DNA from: Segniliparus rugosus ATCC BAA-974 | GTDB lineage: Bacteria > Actinomycetota > Actinomycetes > Mycobacteriales > Mycobacteriaceae | NCBI RefSeq assembly: GCF_000185725.2 | Contig: NZ_KI391953.1 | Coordinates: 1,955,038 to 2,019,037 of the forward strand | Direction of reading: 5' to 3' | DNA length: 64,000 nt | Shown: one piece after another, positions 36,394 through 46,547 of the stretch | How positions within the stretch are numbered: the first letter of the stretch is position 1 | How the letters are laid out: each line of letters opens with the position of its first letter | Notes under the pieces: model-generated | Seen by the model: the letters and a program-made list of their open reading frames with translations, nothing else | Told to the model about the DNA's origin: nothing | Database searches by the model: none | Position numbers and translations under genes: made by a program

Positions 36394-37497
36394 GTGACCA
36401 GGGACCCCCGCGAAGCCCATCGGGAAGAAACTTCTCGGGAAGCGGCGACTGTCCGCCCAGTCTTGGCGGCGATCCCCACCGAACCCGGCGAAACGAGGCC
36501 AGTCCGCCGCCGGATCAGCGTCGAGCCGAAGACCATGCTGCTGCTGCTCGGGTCGATGGACGCGAATCTGCGGGCGCTCGAACAAATCCTGCCGGTCGAC
36601 TTCCACGCCAGAGGCGACGTGATCTCCTTGACCGGAGCCCCGGAGGCCGTGGCCCGCGCGGAGAGCGTGGTCAACGAGCTGGTGGAGCTCGCAGAGCGCA
36701 GCGGCGCGCTCACCCCGGAGACGGTCCGCCAGGCCGCGCGCCTTCAGACGGTCACCGACGAGTCGCCCGCCCAAGTCTTCGGGCACGGCGTGCTCTCGCG
36801 CAATGGCAAGACGATCCGGCCGAAGACGCTCGGCCAGAAGCAGTACGTCGCCGCCATCGACGCCCACACCATCGTGTTCGGCTCCGGGCCCGCGGGCACC
36901 GGGAAGACCTATCTCGCCATGGCGAAGGCGGTGCAGGCGCTGGAGTCCAAGCAGGTGCGCCGCATCGTGCTCACCCGCCCGGTGGTGGAGGCGGGGGAGC
37001 ACCTCGGCTTCTTGCCGGGGACGCTGCACCAGAAGATCGACCCCTACCTGCGCCCCCTGTACGACGCGCTGCGCGAGATGATGGCCCCGGAGACCGCCGC
37101 GAAGCTGCTGGAGACCGAGGTCATCGAGGTGCTGCCGCTCGCGTACATGCGCGGGCGCACCCTCAACGACAGCTTCATCATCCTCGACGAGGCGCAGAAC
37201 ACGACCGCCGAGCAGATGAAGATGTTCCTCACCAGGCTCGGGTTCGGCTCGAAGATGGTCGTCACCGGCGACCTCTCCCAGGGCGACCTGCCGCACGGGC
37301 GGCGCAGCGGGCTCGCCCAGGCGACCAGCCTCTTGCGCGAGGTCGACGACATCGCGGTCGTGAACCTCACCAACGCCGACGTGGTGCGCCACCGCTTGGT
37401 CGCGCAGATCGTCCAGGCGTACGAGCGCGCGGAGGCGGACGAGGAGTCGCGGCGCGCGCAGAGCGGCCAGGCGCGGACGAAGGGGGAGCCCAGATGA
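36394..37497 (+). CDS. phoH: PhoH-like ATPase
   Basis: About 367 residues. Cytoplasmic P-loop ATPase associated with RNA metabolism. N-terminal KH-like region (residues 50-100; starts [20 protein letters not shown]), then [20 protein letters not shown], Walker [17 protein letters not shown] near residue 170, [15 protein letters not shown], Walker [11 protein letters not shown] near 263, and [12 protein letters not shown] 36394 is a guess: the frame is open far upstream and the conserved part begins near 36540. First gene of a tight operon; stop overlaps ybeY (ATGA). Rv2368c. Confidence 0.92.
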   Translation: MTRDPREAHREETSREAATVRPVLAAIPTEPGETRPVRRRISVEPKTMLLLLGSMDANLRALEQILPVDFHARGDVISLTGAPEAVARAESVVNELVELAERSGALTPETVRQAARLQTVTDESPAQVFGHGVLSRNGKTIRPKTLGQKQYVAAIDAHTIVFGSGPAGTGKTYLAMAKAVQALESKQVRRIVLTRPVVEAGEHLGFLPGTLHQKIDPYLRPLYDALREMMAPETAAKLLETEVIEVLPLAYMRGRTLNDSFIILDEAQNTTAEQMKMFLTRLGFGSKMVVTGDLSQGDLPHGRRSGLAQATSLLREVDDIAVVNLTNADVVRHRLVAQIVQAYERAEADEESRRAQSGQARTKGEPR

Positions 37498-38036
37498 GCG
37501 TGGAGCTGGCCAACGAGTCGGGCCTGGCGGCCCCGGAGGGCATGCTGATCCATGTGGCGCAGTTCGCCCTGGACCAAATGCGGGTCAACCCCGCCGCGGA
37601 GTTGTCCATGCTCTTGGTGGACACGAGCACAATGGCGCACCTGCACCAGCAGTGGATGAACCTGCCGGGGCCGACCGACGTGCTCTCGTTCCCCATGGAC
37701 GACGCCGAGCCGGACGGCCGTCCCGACGCGGTCGAGGCGGCGCAGACCCTCCTCGGCGACATCGTGCTGTGCCCGGAGGTCGCCGCCGAGCAGGCCGAGG
37801 CCGCCGGGCACAGCACGGAGCACGAGCTGATCGTCTTGACCGTGCACGGCGTGCTGCACATCCTCGGCTACGACCACGCCGAGCCGGAGGAGGAGGCCGA
37901 GATGTTCGGCTTGCAGGGCAAGCTGGTGGAGCGTTGGTACGCGAACGCGAAGGCGCAGGCCAAGGCGGAAGCGCTCGGCAGGAGGGACGCGAAGTTGCTG
38001 CGCAGCGTCGGTTTGGACGGCGAGGGCGGCGACTGA
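37494..38036 (+). CDS. ybeY: endoribonuclease YbeY
   Basis: 180 residues. Zinc-dependent endoribonuclease in 16S rRNA 3'-end maturation and ribosome quality control. Signature [20 protein letters not shown] near residue 120-140 with the three zinc His, preceded by [11 protein letters not shown] near 62. ATG 37494 overlaps the phoH stop. Rv2367c. Confidence 0.96.
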   Translation: MSVELANESGLAAPEGMLIHVAQFALDQMRVNPAAELSMLLVDTSTMAHLHQQWMNLPGPTDVLSFPMDDAEPDGRPDAVEAAQTLLGDIVLCPEVAAEQAEAAGHSTEHELIVLTVHGVLHILGYDHAEPEEEAEMFGLQGKLVERWYANAKAQAKAEALGRRDAKLLRSVGLDGEGGD

Positions 38037-38039
38037 GCG

Positions 38040-39380
38040 GTGAGCGCTTCTGACTCGGTAGCCTCCGTGCTTGGCCTCGTCGTCGGAGGGCTCGGATGCG
38101 CCTGCCTCGCCGGCGTGTTCGCGAGCGTGGACGCCGCGATCAACTCGATCTCCGCGGCCAGGGTCGAGGACCTCGCCGCGGGGGAGCGCCCAGGGGCCGT
38201 CCGGCTGCTGCCGATCATCGCGGACCGGGCGCGGTACGTGAACCTGCTCGTGCTGCTGCGGCTCGCCTTCGAGATCACGGCCACCGCGCTCGTCGTCGCT
38301 GTGACCAGGGAATTCTTCAGCTTCGGCCCGAGCCTCGCCGTCGCCGCCGCCGTGATGGTGCTGGTCAGCTACGTGCTCATCGGCGTGGGCCCGCGCACCG
38401 TCGGCCGACAGCACGCCTACGAGATCGCGATCGCCTCGGCCATCCCGTTGCGCATGATCAGCAGCCTCCTCAGCCCCGTCTCGAAGCTGCTCATCCTCGT
38501 CGGCAACGCCATCACGCCGGGGAAGGGGTTCCGCGAGGGGCCGTTCGCCTCGGAGATCGAGCTGCGCGAGCTGGTGGACCTCGCGAAGGAGCGCGGCGTG
38601 GTGGCCGACGAGGAGCGCCGGATGATCCAGTCGGTCTTCGAGCTCGGGGACACGACGGCGAGGGAGATCATGGTGCCCCGCCCGGACATGGTGTGGATCG
38701 AGGCGGACAAGACGGCGGCGCAGGCGATCTCGCTCGCGGTGCGCAGCGGCCATTCGCGGATCCCGGTCATCGGCGAGACGGTGGACGACGTGGTCGGGGT
38801 GGCCTATCTGAAAGACTTGGTGGAGCACACGATCCAGAGCGCGGACGGCGAGCTGCGGGGCAAAGACGGCCAGGCGGCTCCGGTCTGCGAGTTCATGCGC
38901 GCCGCCACCTTCGTCCCGGACTCCAAGCCGCTGGACAAGCTGCTGGAGGAGATGCAGCGGACCCGCAACCACATGGCCCTCTTGGTGGACGAGTACGGCG
39001 GCATCGCCGGGCTGGTCACCATCGAGGACGTGCTCGAGGAGATCGTGGGGGAGATCGTCGACGAGTACGACGAGAACGAAGTCGCCCCGGTCGACAAGAT
39101 CGGCCAGAACGAGTACCGGGTGTCCGCCAGGGTGCATCTGGAAGACCTCGGCGAACTCTTGGACGTGGAGCTGGACGAGGAAGAGGTGGACACGGTCGGC
39201 GGGCTGCTCGCCCTGCGCCTCGGCAGGGTGCCGCTGCCCGGCGCGACGGTGCGCACCGACGGGCTGGAGCTGGTCGCCGAGGGCGGCCCGGACGCGCGGG
39301 GCAGGCTGCGGATCACCACCGTTCTGGTGCGCAGGCTCGACACGGACCGCGCGGAACTCCCCAAGGAGGCGATCGCGTGA
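38040..39380 (+). CDS. CNNM/CorC-type membrane protein with CBS domains (Rv2366c-like)
   Basis: 446 residues. N-terminal DUF21 with four hydrophobic helices (residues ~5-155), a CBS pair in the middle ([20 protein letters not shown] near 205; [20 protein letters not shown] near 315), and a CorC_HlyC C-terminal domain ([18 protein letters not shown] near 360). Family members are Mg2+/Co2+ transport or efflux proteins. GTG 38040 three bases after the ybeY stop; stop overlaps the era GTG. Confidence 0.92.
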   Translation: MSASDSVASVLGLVVGGLGCACLAGVFASVDAAINSISAARVEDLAAGERPGAVRLLPIIADRARYVNLLVLLRLAFEITATALVVAVTREFFSFGPSLAVAAAVMVLVSYVLIGVGPRTVGRQHAYEIAIASAIPLRMISSLLSPVSKLLILVGNAITPGKGFREGPFASEIELRELVDLAKERGVVADEERRMIQSVFELGDTTAREIMVPRPDMVWIEADKTAAQAISLAVRSGHSRIPVIGETVDDVVGVAYLKDLVEHTIQSADGELRGKDGQAAPVCEFMRAATFVPDSKPLDKLLEEMQRTRNHMALLVDEYGGIAGLVTIEDVLEEIVGEIVDEYDENEVAPVDKIGQNEYRVSARVHLEDLGELLDVELDEEEVDTVGGLLALRLGRVPLPGATVRTDGLELVAEGGPDARGRLRITTVLVRRLDTDRAELPKEAIA

Positions 39381-40315
39381 CGGAGGGCCGCACGAGATTC
39401 GGAGGCGCAGTGCAGCACAGGTTCCCGGAGGGCTTCCGCTCGGGCTTCGTCTGTTTCGCGGGCAGGCCGAACGTCGGCAAGTCCTCGCTCATCAACGCGC
39501 TCGTCGGCGCGGAGGTGATGATCACCTCCGCGCACCCGCAGACCACGCGCCGCGCTGTGCGGGCGATCCTCAACGCCCCCGAGCACCAGATCGTCATCGT
39601 CGACACCCCCGGCGTGCACCGGCCGCGCACCGCGCTGTCCGAACGGCTCAACGACGCGGCGGCCCAGGCCTTCGCCGAGGTGGACGTGGTGGGGTTCTGC
39701 GTCCCCGCCGACGAGGAGATCGGGCCGGGGGACCGGTTCATCCTCGACCAGGTGCGGCGCGAGGCTCCGAAGGCCAAACTGATCGGCCTCGTCACCAAGA
39801 TCGACAAACGCGGCAGGGAGCGGACGGCGGAGCAGCTGCTCGCGCTCTCGGTGCTCCTCGGCCCCGAGCACGAGGTGGTGCCGGTCTCCCGGCAGTCCCC
39901 CGAGCAGTTGTCGGCGCTGACGGAGCTGCTGGTGGGGCTCATGCCGGAAGGGCCGCCGTGGTATCCGACGGACCAGGTGGTGGACGACTCGGACGAGGCG
40001 AGGGTGGCAGAGCTGGTCCGCGAGGCGGCTCTCGCCCGATTGCGCGACGAACTGCCGCACTCGGTCATGGTGGTCGTGGAGGAGACCGAGCGCAAAAAGG
40101 GCCTCTGGGTCGTGTACGCGTCCCTGTACGTGGAGCGGCCCAGCCAGAAAGCGATTGTGATCGGCGCGAAAGGCTCCGTGCTGCGGGAGATCGGAGCCGC
40201 CGCGCGCTCGCGCATCGAGGCCGCGTTCGGGACGCGGGTCCATTTGGACCTCCGGGTGAAAGTGGCCAAGGACTGGCAGCGCGATCCGAAGCAGCTCGAC
40301 CGCTTCGGTTTCTAA
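39377..40315 (+). CDS. era: GTPase Era
   Basis: 312 residues. Ribosome-assembly GTPase that binds the 3' end of 16S rRNA. G1 [10 protein letters not shown] near residue 29, G2 TTRRAVR, G3 DTPGVHRPR near 76, G4 TKIDKRGRE near 137, G5-like VSRQSP. The C-terminal KH domain ([22 protein letters not shown]) binds RNA. GTG start overlaps the CorC-type stop. The small gene that separates these two in M. tuberculosis (Rv2365c) is absent. Confidence 0.96.
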   Translation: MTEGRTRFGGAVQHRFPEGFRSGFVCFAGRPNVGKSSLINALVGAEVMITSAHPQTTRRAVRAILNAPEHQIVIVDTPGVHRPRTALSERLNDAAAQAFAEVDVVGFCVPADEEIGPGDRFILDQVRREAPKAKLIGLVTKIDKRGRERTAEQLLALSVLLGPEHEVVPVSRQSPEQLSALTELLVGLMPEGPPWYPTDQVVDDSDEARVAELVREAALARLRDELPHSVMVVVEETERKKGLWVVYASLYVERPSQKAIVIGAKGSVLREIGAAARSRIEAAFGTRVHLDLRVKVAKDWQRDPKQLDRFGF

Positions 40316-40461
40316 TCCCCGGCCTTCGCCTGGCGAGCCGTGCCGCATCCATGCGAATGCGGGGAAACGTCGGCCTGGTCTCGCTCGTCTCGGCACGGCC
40401 GGTTTGATAGTGTTCTGTTGAGATCGGGCGGACACGCCCAAAAGACGTAGGAGGTCAGGGC

Positions 40462-41229
40462 GTGAGCGACCCGTTTGAGGCGATGCGGATTCCCAAGGAG
40501 CAAGCCGCTGCCCCGTCCGCGCCGCAGCCGTCCTCCCCGCCCGTCCAAGGGCGGCCGCAAGCCCCGGTCCAGCCCGTCCCGCCGCAGGCGCGCCGGGCTG
40601 CGGAATCCGCGCAGTCGGCTCCGTTGCCCGGTCCGTCCGACGATCCCTTCGAGCAGATGCGCATCCGCCCCGAAAGCACGCACCCTGGCGCGCGCCCCGG
40701 AGCCGCGCAGCCGCTCGGCGGGGCCTCGGACGGGCAGTCGAGATCGCTTTTGGCCGACGTGCCGCGCTTGCGCGCCTACTCAGGCTCCGCCTCGCTGGGC
40801 GTGCGGATCCTCGCCCGCGCCATCGACGTCGTGTTCGTCTCGTTGATCGCGGTCGGGCTGTGGTTCTTGCTCGCCTACCTTTTGAAGGGCAAGCTCGTGC
40901 TGGACTTCAGCGTGGGCGGCTACCTCGCCTTCGCGCTCGTCTTCGTGGCGCTGAACCTGGTGTACGAGGTGCTGTGCACGCAGTTCGGCGGCAGCACCAT
41001 CGGGCGCTCGATCTTCAAACTCCACGTGGTGCAGTACAACACCGGCGAAGTGATGGACACGAACACGTCGATCTTCCGCCAGCTCTTGCCCTCGGCGGCG
41101 CTGCTGGTCCCGTTCGCGGGCGTGGCGCTCGCCCCGCTCACGTATCTCTCCGCGCTCTGGGACCCCACCCGGCTCAAGCGGGACTGGACCGACCGGCTCA
41201 CCGAGACCACGTGGGTGCGCCGGGTCTGA
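40462..41229 (+). CDS. RDD-family membrane protein
   Basis: 255 residues. The first ~110 residues are Pro/Ala/Gln-rich, with the motif DPFEAMRIPKE near residue 3 repeated as DPFEQMRIRPE near residue 61. The RDD domain follows: ASLGVRILARAIDVVFVSLI near 110, two or three TM helices, GGSTIGRSIFKLHVV near 175, and KRDWTDRLTETTWV. GTG 40462 with TAGGAGG upstream. RDD proteins are linked to membrane transport; function here unknown. Confidence 0.9.
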   Translation: MSDPFEAMRIPKEQAAAPSAPQPSSPPVQGRPQAPVQPVPPQARRAAESAQSAPLPGPSDDPFEQMRIRPESTHPGARPGAAQPLGGASDGQSRSLLADVPRLRAYSGSASLGVRILARAIDVVFVSLIAVGLWFLLAYLLKGKLVLDFSVGGYLAFALVFVALNLVYEVLCTQFGGSTIGRSIFKLHVVQYNTGEVMDTNTSIFRQLLPSAALLVPFAGVALAPLTYLSALWDPTRLKRDWTDRLTETTWVRRV

Positions 41230-41241
41230 AGCCGGAGCCGA

Positions 41242-41262
41242 GCCCGGCGGGCTCCGCCGGGC
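41242..41262 (+). terminator. GC hairpin after RDD gene
   Basis: Perfect 9-bp stem (41242-41250 with 41254-41262) and loop GCT. No T-tract, so termination is only possible. Confidence 0.4.
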
Positions 41263-41314
41263 GGCAGACGCTCGTCGGCCCGTAAATCGACATGCCGAGT
41301 CCGGCGTTGTTTGC

Positions 41315-41320
41315 TAGCGT
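41315..41320 (+). promoter_or_regulatory. -10 box TAGCGT before unknown gene at 41328
   Basis: TAGCGT, 7 nt before GTG 41328. It supports the GTG over ATG 41292. Confidence 0.5.
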
Positions 41321-41327
41321 CGTGGCT

Positions 41328-42161
41328 GTGGATGATCAAGCTGGCGGCGAGTTCGACGAAAGCCTCGCATATTTCGTCGAGCGGGCCAGCAGGGATTGGA
41401 TCCCCATCTCCGTGCTTTACCACGACGTGGCGAGCATCCAGCGCGAACGGGGGCTGGCGCGAGGGCTGCGGGAGAGCATGGCATTGGGCGAGTGCCTGCT
41501 CGAGCAGCTTTTCGAGCGGGGCGTGGTCGTCGGCGACCTTGTCGAGGACGAGGGCGGGTGGCGGTTCGAGGTCTGGCGGCGGGGCCGTTCGGCCTGGCTG
41601 AAAAAGATCCGGGCGTGGCTCGTCACGAGCGGCGGGACTCCGCTGCTCGGCGAGCTCGGGTGGCTGACCTCCAGGGATATGGCGGCTTCGGGCGCGGTCC
41701 CGGACGGCGGCTTCTGCAAACTCGACGAGCAGGAGAAAGCGGAGGTCGAACGCCGGGAGCGGGCCGAGGGGGAGCTTTTCGTCCGAAGGCTCGGCGAATT
41801 CGAACCGGCGGTGCAGGCGCTGATCGACGAGGAAGCCGAGCAGGGCGACGGGTACCCCATGGGCACGTATTTGATTCTGGCCGACGTGGCGAGGTGGGTC
41901 ATGGCGGAAATCGGGACCGAGCCGGCGCGCCGGCTCCTTGAGCGGATCGAGCAGGACTTCCGAGACGGGACGGACGCGGTGCGCGGCCTGATCGCCCTCG
42001 GGTTCGTCGAGTCGTCCGCGTTCGCGGGCGAAGCGGCGGAAGCAGCGCTCGCGCCGCAGATGGGCCCGATCTTGCTGGAGCTTGTGCGGGTCACCAACGA
42101 GCGCGGCATGATCTTCGGGCCGCAGATCGACCGGGTCATCGACAAGTTCGGCCTCGGCTGA
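41328..42161 (+). CDS. uncharacterised helical protein
   Basis: About 277 residues, rich in Glu, Arg and Leu, with no signal or TM. Two halves: residues 1-130 start DDQAGGEFDESLAYF and contain a hydrophobic-aromatic motif GGWRFEVWRRGRSAWLKKI; the C-terminal half includes GTYLILADVARWVMAEIGTE, a helical block near residue 190, and GLIALGFVES. The last block resembles small DUF7674-type immunity-like proteins, but I do not trust this match. GTG 41328 chosen on the -10 box; ATG 41292 is in frame. Ends 7 nt from the convergent pncB stop. Confidence 0.65.
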   Translation: MDDQAGGEFDESLAYFVERASRDWIPISVLYHDVASIQRERGLARGLRESMALGECLLEQLFERGVVVGDLVEDEGGWRFEVWRRGRSAWLKKIRAWLVTSGGTPLLGELGWLTSRDMAASGAVPDGGFCKLDEQEKAEVERRERAEGELFVRRLGEFEPAVQALIDEEAEQGDGYPMGTYLILADVARWVMAEIGTEPARRLLERIEQDFRDGTDAVRGLIALGFVESSAFAGEAAEAALAPQMGPILLELVRVTNERGMIFGPQIDRVIDKFGLG

Positions 42162-42168
42162 GCGGGGC

Positions 42169-43503
42169 TCAGCGCACGTGGCGCACGGCGAGCGCGGGGT
42201 CGCCGGGGGAGAGGGAGAGTCCTTCCCACGGCAGCCGCGCGAGCCCGTCTGCCACGCGGGCGCGGGCTTCGTCGAGCCGCTCGTCCGAGACGAGCCCGCC
42301 CTCGCGCACGAGCGGGACGAGCAGCGGCTCGACGGTCAGGCCGGGCTCCTCGGCCCGAGGAGCCTCGCCGCCGAAGGGGCAGGTGAGCTCTTCGACGTAG
42401 ACTCCGGAAGGACGGCTGACCCGCCACGCGGCTTTCGCCCCGCCGATGGTCTGCTTGCTGGCCGAACGTTTCGCCACCGGCACGCCTTCCACTTCGACGA
42501 GCTTGTACACCATCCCCGCGGTCGGAGCCCCCGACCCGGAGACGAGCGAGGTGCCCACGCCGAAGACGTCGATCGGCTCGGCGCGCAGCGCCGCGATGGC
42601 GTACTCGTCCAGATCCCCGGAGACGACGATCTTCGCGTTCGGCGCGCCGAGCGAGTCCAGCTGCGCGCGGACCTTGCGGGCCATGACCCCGAGGTCGCCG
42701 GAGTCGATCCGCACCGCGCCGAGTTCGGGCCCCGCCGCCGCGACGGCGTTGCGCACCCCTGCCGCGATGTCGTAGGTGTCCACGAGGAGCGTCGTGCCCT
42801 TGCCGAGGGCCGCCACCTGCGCTTGGAAGGCTCCCAGCTCGTCCGGCCCGTCGGCGGTGGTGTGCACGAGGGTGAAGGCGTGCGCGGAGGTGCCGGTGGT
42901 GGGGATGCCGTAACGGCGGGCGGCGGAGAGGTTCGAGGTGGCCGCGAAGCCCGCGATCCATGCGGCCCTCGCGCTGGCGACGGCGGCCTGCTCGTGCGTG
43001 CGGCGGGTGCCCATCTCCACGAGCGGCCGCCCGCCGCTCGCCCCCGCCATGCGCGCGGCGGCCGCAGCGATGGCGCTGTCGTGGTTGAACACGGAGAGGA
43101 TCAAGGTCTCAAGGACGACGCATTCGGCGAAGCCGCCCCGGACCGACAGGATCGGCGAATTCGGGAAATACAGCTCGCCTTCGGGGTACCCGTCGACGTC
43201 GCCGCCGAACCGGAAGCCTCGCAGCCAGTCCAGCGTCTGCGCGTTCAAGAAGGGTTCCACCACCGCCAGCTCCGCCTCGCCGAACCGGAACTCGGCCAGC
43301 GCTTCGAGGAACCTGCCGGTCCCTGCCACCACGCCGTAGCGCCTGCCCTCTGGGAGGCGGCGGGAGAAGACCTCGAACACGCAGGCTCGTTCCGCCGAGC
43401 CGTCGGCCAAGGCGGCCTGGAGCATGGTCAGCTCGTAGTGGTCGGTGAGCAAGGCCGTGCTCGGGGCGCCTCCGAGGAACGGGGCATCGGCGGGGATCGT
43501 CAT
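42169..43503 (-). CDS. pncB: nicotinate phosphoribosyltransferase
   Basis: 444 residues. Makes nicotinate mononucleotide in NAD salvage. Markers: [20 protein letters not shown] near residue 21, [26 protein letters not shown] near 165 with the phosphorylated-type His-Glu, VRIDSGDLG near 267, [13 protein letters not shown], and [14 protein letters not shown] near 310. Divergent from clpS with overlapping -10 boxes. Same order as Rv1330c-Rv1331. Confidence 0.95.
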   Translation of the reverse strand: MTIPADAPFLGGAPSTALLTDHYELTMLQAALADGSAERACVFEVFSRRLPEGRRYGVVAGTGRFLEALAEFRFGEAELAVVEPFLNAQTLDWLRGFRFGGDVDGYPEGELYFPNSPILSVRGGFAECVVLETLILSVFNHDSAIAAAAARMAGASGGRPLVEMGTRRTHEQAAVASARAAWIAGFAATSNLSAARRYGIPTTGTSAHAFTLVHTTADGPDELGAFQAQVAALGKGTTLLVDTYDIAAGVRNAVAAAGPELGAVRIDSGDLGVMARKVRAQLDSLGAPNAKIVVSGDLDEYAIAALRAEPIDVFGVGTSLVSGSGAPTAGMVYKLVEVEGVPVAKRSASKQTIGGAKAAWRVSRPSGVYVEELTCPFGGEAPRAEEPGLTVEPLLVPLVREGGLVSDERLDEARARVADGLARLPWEGLSLSPGDPALAVRHVR

Positions 43504-43510
43504 AGTCGAT

Positions 43511-43517
43511 TACCCTA
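43511..43517. promoter_or_regulatory. shared divergent -10 element, pncB / clpS
   Basis: Plus strand TACCCT (43511-43516) lies 6 nt before GTG 43523. Minus strand TAGGGT (43517-43512) lies 8 nt before ATG 43503. The two overlap by five bases, and only 19 bp separate the start codons. Confidence 0.65.
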
Positions 43518-43522
43518 GAAGA

Positions 43523-43861
43523 GTGAGAAACGCGGCGACAACGACCCTGGCGACGGAGGCCCCGCTGCGGGAGGCTCCGCTCCGGCTGCCAGGGGAAGAG
43601 CAGGCGGCGGACAGCTCGGCCGAACCGGATCTGCCCTGGATGACCATCGTTTGGGACGACCCTGTCAACCTCATGCGATACGTGACGTACGTCTTCCAGA
43701 CCGTGTTCGGCTACAGCGAGGCGAAAGCGACCGAGCTTATGCTGCGAGTGCACAATGACGGCAAGGCGGTGGTCTCCTCCGGCTCTCGGGAGAAGGTGGA
43801 GACCGACGTCGTGAAGCTGCAGCAAGCCGGATTGTGGGCCACGATGCAACAAGGCAAATAG
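43523..43861 (+). CDS. clpS: ATP-dependent Clp protease adaptor ClpS
   Basis: 112 residues. Binds N-degron substrates and hands them to ClpC/ClpAP. Core: [15 protein letters not shown] near residue 46 (DDPVN motif), [20 protein letters not shown] near 67, and the His at [10 protein letters not shown] variable N-terminal arm of ~40 residues. GTG 43523 chosen on the -10 box; the frame opening at 43445 lies inside the pncB promoter. Followed by the DUF2017 gene. Confidence 0.95.
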   Translation: MRNAATTTLATEAPLREAPLRLPGEEQAADSSAEPDLPWMTIVWDDPVNLMRYVTYVFQTVFGYSEAKATELMLRVHNDGKAVVSSGSREKVETDVVKLQQAGLWATMQQGK

Positions 43862-43893
43862 GACGGGAAGCACGACCACTGTGGAAAGAAGTC

Positions 43894-44490
43894 ATGGCCA
43901 GAGGTGAGATCCGGGTCGGGCCGTGGCGGCGGACCGACTCCGGCGACGGGCAACAGATCAGGATCCAGTTCGCCGAGCACGAGCTGCAGGTGCTGCGCGC
44001 GTTGTCGCGCTCGGTCCTCGGCTGGTTCGCCGAGCGCCGGCAGAGCGAGCCCTCCGACGAGCTGTCCGAGCTCACCGGCATCAGAATCGGCCACGCCGAG
44101 CCGCCGACCGGGGTGGCGCTGCGCAGGCTCCTCCCGGACATGCACCGTCCGGACGACGGGGACGGACGCGAGGAGCGGGAGACGCGCGAGCTGAACTCGG
44201 CGATGCGCAGCTTGCACGAGCCGGAAGTGCTCGAAGCCAAGGAGGGCTTCGGCAGGGTCTTCGCGGCGAGCCTGCCCGAGCACGCCGGGGAAGCGGTCCT
44301 CTCTATGGACGAGGCGCGATCCTGGGTCGCTGCTTTGAACGATCTGCGTCTGACGCTCGGCTCGATCCTCGACATTACCCCGGACACCCCCGAACAGCTC
44401 CCGCCCGGACATCCCCACGCGGCGCAGCTCGGGGTGTACCACTGGCTGACGGTCCTGCAGGAGTCGCTCCTGATCGCCCTGACGCGGTAG
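43894..44490 (+). CDS. DUF2017 family protein (Rv1332-like)
   Basis: 198 residues. DUF2017 proteins are actinobacterial, of unknown function, and always sit after clpS. Opening MARGEIRVGPWRR, a helical body with LRALSRSVLGWFAER near 41 and a C-terminal block SWVAALNDLRLTLGSILDIT near 145 and HPHAAQLGVYHWLTVLQESL. Start ATG 43894 is 32 nt after clpS; probably one operon. Confidence 0.9.
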   Translation: MARGEIRVGPWRRTDSGDGQQIRIQFAEHELQVLRALSRSVLGWFAERRQSEPSDELSELTGIRIGHAEPPTGVALRRLLPDMHRPDDGDGREERETRELNSAMRSLHEPEVLEAKEGFGRVFAASLPEHAGEAVLSMDEARSWVAALNDLRLTLGSILDITPDTPEQLPPGHPHAAQLGVYHWLTVLQESLLIALTR

Positions 44491-44554
44491 CCTCGGTCTG
44501 CGGTGTTCCATCGCGCCTCGCGCACCCCTGCCGCCTCCGTGCTCATGGCGGCGA

Positions 44555-44560
44555 TAGGCT
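44555..44560 (+). promoter_or_regulatory. -10 box TAGGCT before P1-peptidase gene
   Basis: TAGGCT ends 6 nt before ATG 44567. Leaderless mRNA predicted. Confidence 0.5.
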
Positions 44561-44566
44561 CGGGGG

Positions 44567-45616
44567 ATGGCAGAGAGTGTCGCGGGCGACCGGATCACCG
44601 ATGTCGCGGGCGTGCTGGTCGGGCACCATCACCGCGTGGATTTGGACTCGGGCTGGGCCACGGGCACAACGGCGGTGCTCGTCCCAGAGGGCGCTGTCGC
44701 CGCTGTGGACGTGCGGGGCGGGGCTCCGGGGACGCGCGAGACCGACGCGCTCTCGCCGGGCAAATCCGTGACGCAGGCCCACGCAGTGGTCCTCTCCGGC
44801 GGCAGCGCGTACGGGTTGGCCTCGGCGGACGGGACGATGCGGTGGCTTGAGGAGCGCGGCCACGGCGTCACGGCCCCGGATTGGGGCGGGGTCGTGCCGA
44901 TCGTGCCGGCCGCAGTGCTCTTCGACTTGCCGCTCGGGGCGTGGTCGGCGCGCCCGGACGCGGACTTCGGCTACCGCGCGGCCAAGGCGGCTGGCGAGGC
45001 GTTCGCCACCGGGACGGTCGGCGCGGGGACGGGGGCGACCGCGGGACAGCTCAAAGGAGGGATCGGCACCGCGAGCGCGGTCGTGCGCGCGGGGGCCGCG
45101 CAGGGGGCTCGGGTCGGCGCGATTGTGGCGGCGAACTCGGCGGGATCGGTCTACGATCCGCTGACCGGCAGGCTGTGGGGCGAGGCGGCGTTCCCGGTGG
45201 CGAGGCGGACGTTCCCTGCTTTGACGGAGGAGACGTTGGCGGTGCTCGCCGAGCGGGAGCGCGCCAAAGCCGAGCAGCAGCGCATCGGGTTCAACACGAC
45301 CATCGGCGTGGTGGCCGTGGACGTGGCGCTCTCCAGAGAGGCGTGCCTGCGCCTCGCGGGCGCGGCGCAGGACGGGCTGGCGCGCGCGGTGCGCCCGGCG
45401 CACGGGCCGTTCGACGGCGACGCGATCTTCGCCTTGTCGACGGGGAAAGGGCCCCGCGCCTTCGACCCGCTCCTGGAGCTGGCCGTGCTCAGCGAGCTGT
45501 GCGAAGCGGCGGCGGAGTGCGTGGAGCGGGCGATCGTGGACGCGGTCGTCTCGGCGACCTCGCTCGGCGGGTACCCTTCCCACAGCAGCCTGACCGACCC
45601 GAGAAATCCGCTGTGA
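44567..45616 (+). CDS. P1-family peptidase (DmpA/ornithine acyltransferase fold)
   Basis: 349 residues. This N-terminal nucleophile family makes self-cleaving aminopeptidases. [12 protein letters not shown] at the N-terminus, [27 protein letters not shown] near 50, [18 protein letters not shown] near 75, and the processing site in [18 protein letters not shown] near 245 (Asn-Thr-Thr, with Thr as the new N-terminal nucleophile). Matches Rv1333. In M. tuberculosis the next genes are mec-cysO-cysM; here they are missing. Confidence 0.92.
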   Translation: MAESVAGDRITDVAGVLVGHHHRVDLDSGWATGTTAVLVPEGAVAAVDVRGGAPGTRETDALSPGKSVTQAHAVVLSGGSAYGLASADGTMRWLEERGHGVTAPDWGGVVPIVPAAVLFDLPLGAWSARPDADFGYRAAKAAGEAFATGTVGAGTGATAGQLKGGIGTASAVVRAGAAQGARVGAIVAANSAGSVYDPLTGRLWGEAAFPVARRTFPALTEETLAVLAERERAKAEQQRIGFNTTIGVVAVDVALSREACLRLAGAAQDGLARAVRPAHGPFDGDAIFALSTGKGPRAFDPLLELAVLSELCEAAAECVERAIVDAVVSATSLGGYPSHSSLTDPRNPL

Positions 45617-45651
45617 ACAGCGAGTTCCCCTCTTTCTCCTTGGCGTTCTGC

Positions 45652-45657
45652 TAAGGT
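45652..45657 (+). promoter_or_regulatory. -10 box TAAGGT of murI
   Basis: TAAGGT ends 8 nt before ATG 45666. Leaderless mRNA predicted. Confidence 0.45.
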
Positions 45658-45665
45658 TGGCACCT

Positions 45666-46529
45666 ATGCGCCGCGCGAAGTCCGAAGCTCCGATCGGAGT
45701 TTTCGACTCCGGAGTCGGCGGCCTCACCGTCGCGCGGGCCATCGCGGAGCTGTTGCCGAACGAGGAGATGCGCTACGTCGCGGACTCGGCGCACCAGCCC
45801 TACGGCCCCCAGTCCGTCGCGCAAGTGCGCAAGCACGCCTTGGCGGTGTTGGACTCCTTGGTCGAGGAGGGCGTCAAGATGCTCGTCATCGCGTGCAACT
45901 CGGCCTCGGTGGCCTGCCTCGCCGACGCGCGCGAGCGGTACCCGGTCCCGGTGGTGGAGGTGGTGCTGCCCGCTGTGCGCAGCGCGCTGGCCGCGACCCG
46001 GACCGGTCGGATCGGCGTGATCGGCACGCGGATCACCATCGCGTCCCGCGCGTACGAGGACTCGTTCGCCGCCGTCGCGCCGCACACGCGCATCGTCTCC
46101 GCCCCGTGCCCGCAGTTCGTCGACTTCATCGAGCGGGGCGTCGTCTCCGGGCCGCGCTTGGAGGCGCTGGCGCGCGAGTACCTCGCGCCGCTCGAAGCCG
46201 CCGACGTCGACGTGCTCGTGCTCGGCTGCACGCACTACCCGTTGCTCGCCGAGTTGATCGGGGAGGTCATGGGTCCGGGCGTGCGGCTGGTGTCCCCCTC
46301 GGAGGAGACGGCGAAAGACGTGGCGCGGATTCTCGCGGCGGAGGGGGTCTCCCGGCCCGGCGCGGGGGCTCCGGCCCCAGTGCTGGTGACGCAGACCGGA
46401 CAGTCGGACCGGCTGTTCCAATGGGCGGGCGACCTCCTCGGGGGCCGTCTCCTCGCGGCGGGCCCGACGGGGGCCGAGGACGCGGACGGCGCGGAGCAGG
46501 ATTGGACCCGGCGCGCAGCGGTTGGATGA
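45666..46529 (+). CDS. murI: glutamate racemase
   Basis: 287 residues. Makes D-glutamate for peptidoglycan. [16 protein letters not shown] at the N-terminus with the catalytic Asp-Ser, PYGPQS near 45, first catalytic Cys in IACNSASVA near 78, and second in [10 protein letters not shown] near 187. ATG 45666 chosen; a TTG at 45657 is in frame. Same position as Rv1338. Confidence 0.97.
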   Translation: MRRAKSEAPIGVFDSGVGGLTVARAIAELLPNEEMRYVADSAHQPYGPQSVAQVRKHALAVLDSLVEEGVKMLVIACNSASVACLADARERYPVPVVEVVLPAVRSALAATRTGRIGVIGTRITIASRAYEDSFAAVAPHTRIVSAPCPQFVDFIERGVVSGPRLEALAREYLAPLEAADVDVLVLGCTHYPLLAELIGEVMGPGVRLVSPSEETAKDVARILAAEGVSRPGAGAPAPVLVTQTGQSDRLFQWAGDLLGGRLLAAGPTGAEDADGAEQDWTRRAAVG

Positions 46530-46547
46530 CCATGGGAAGATAGTCAG

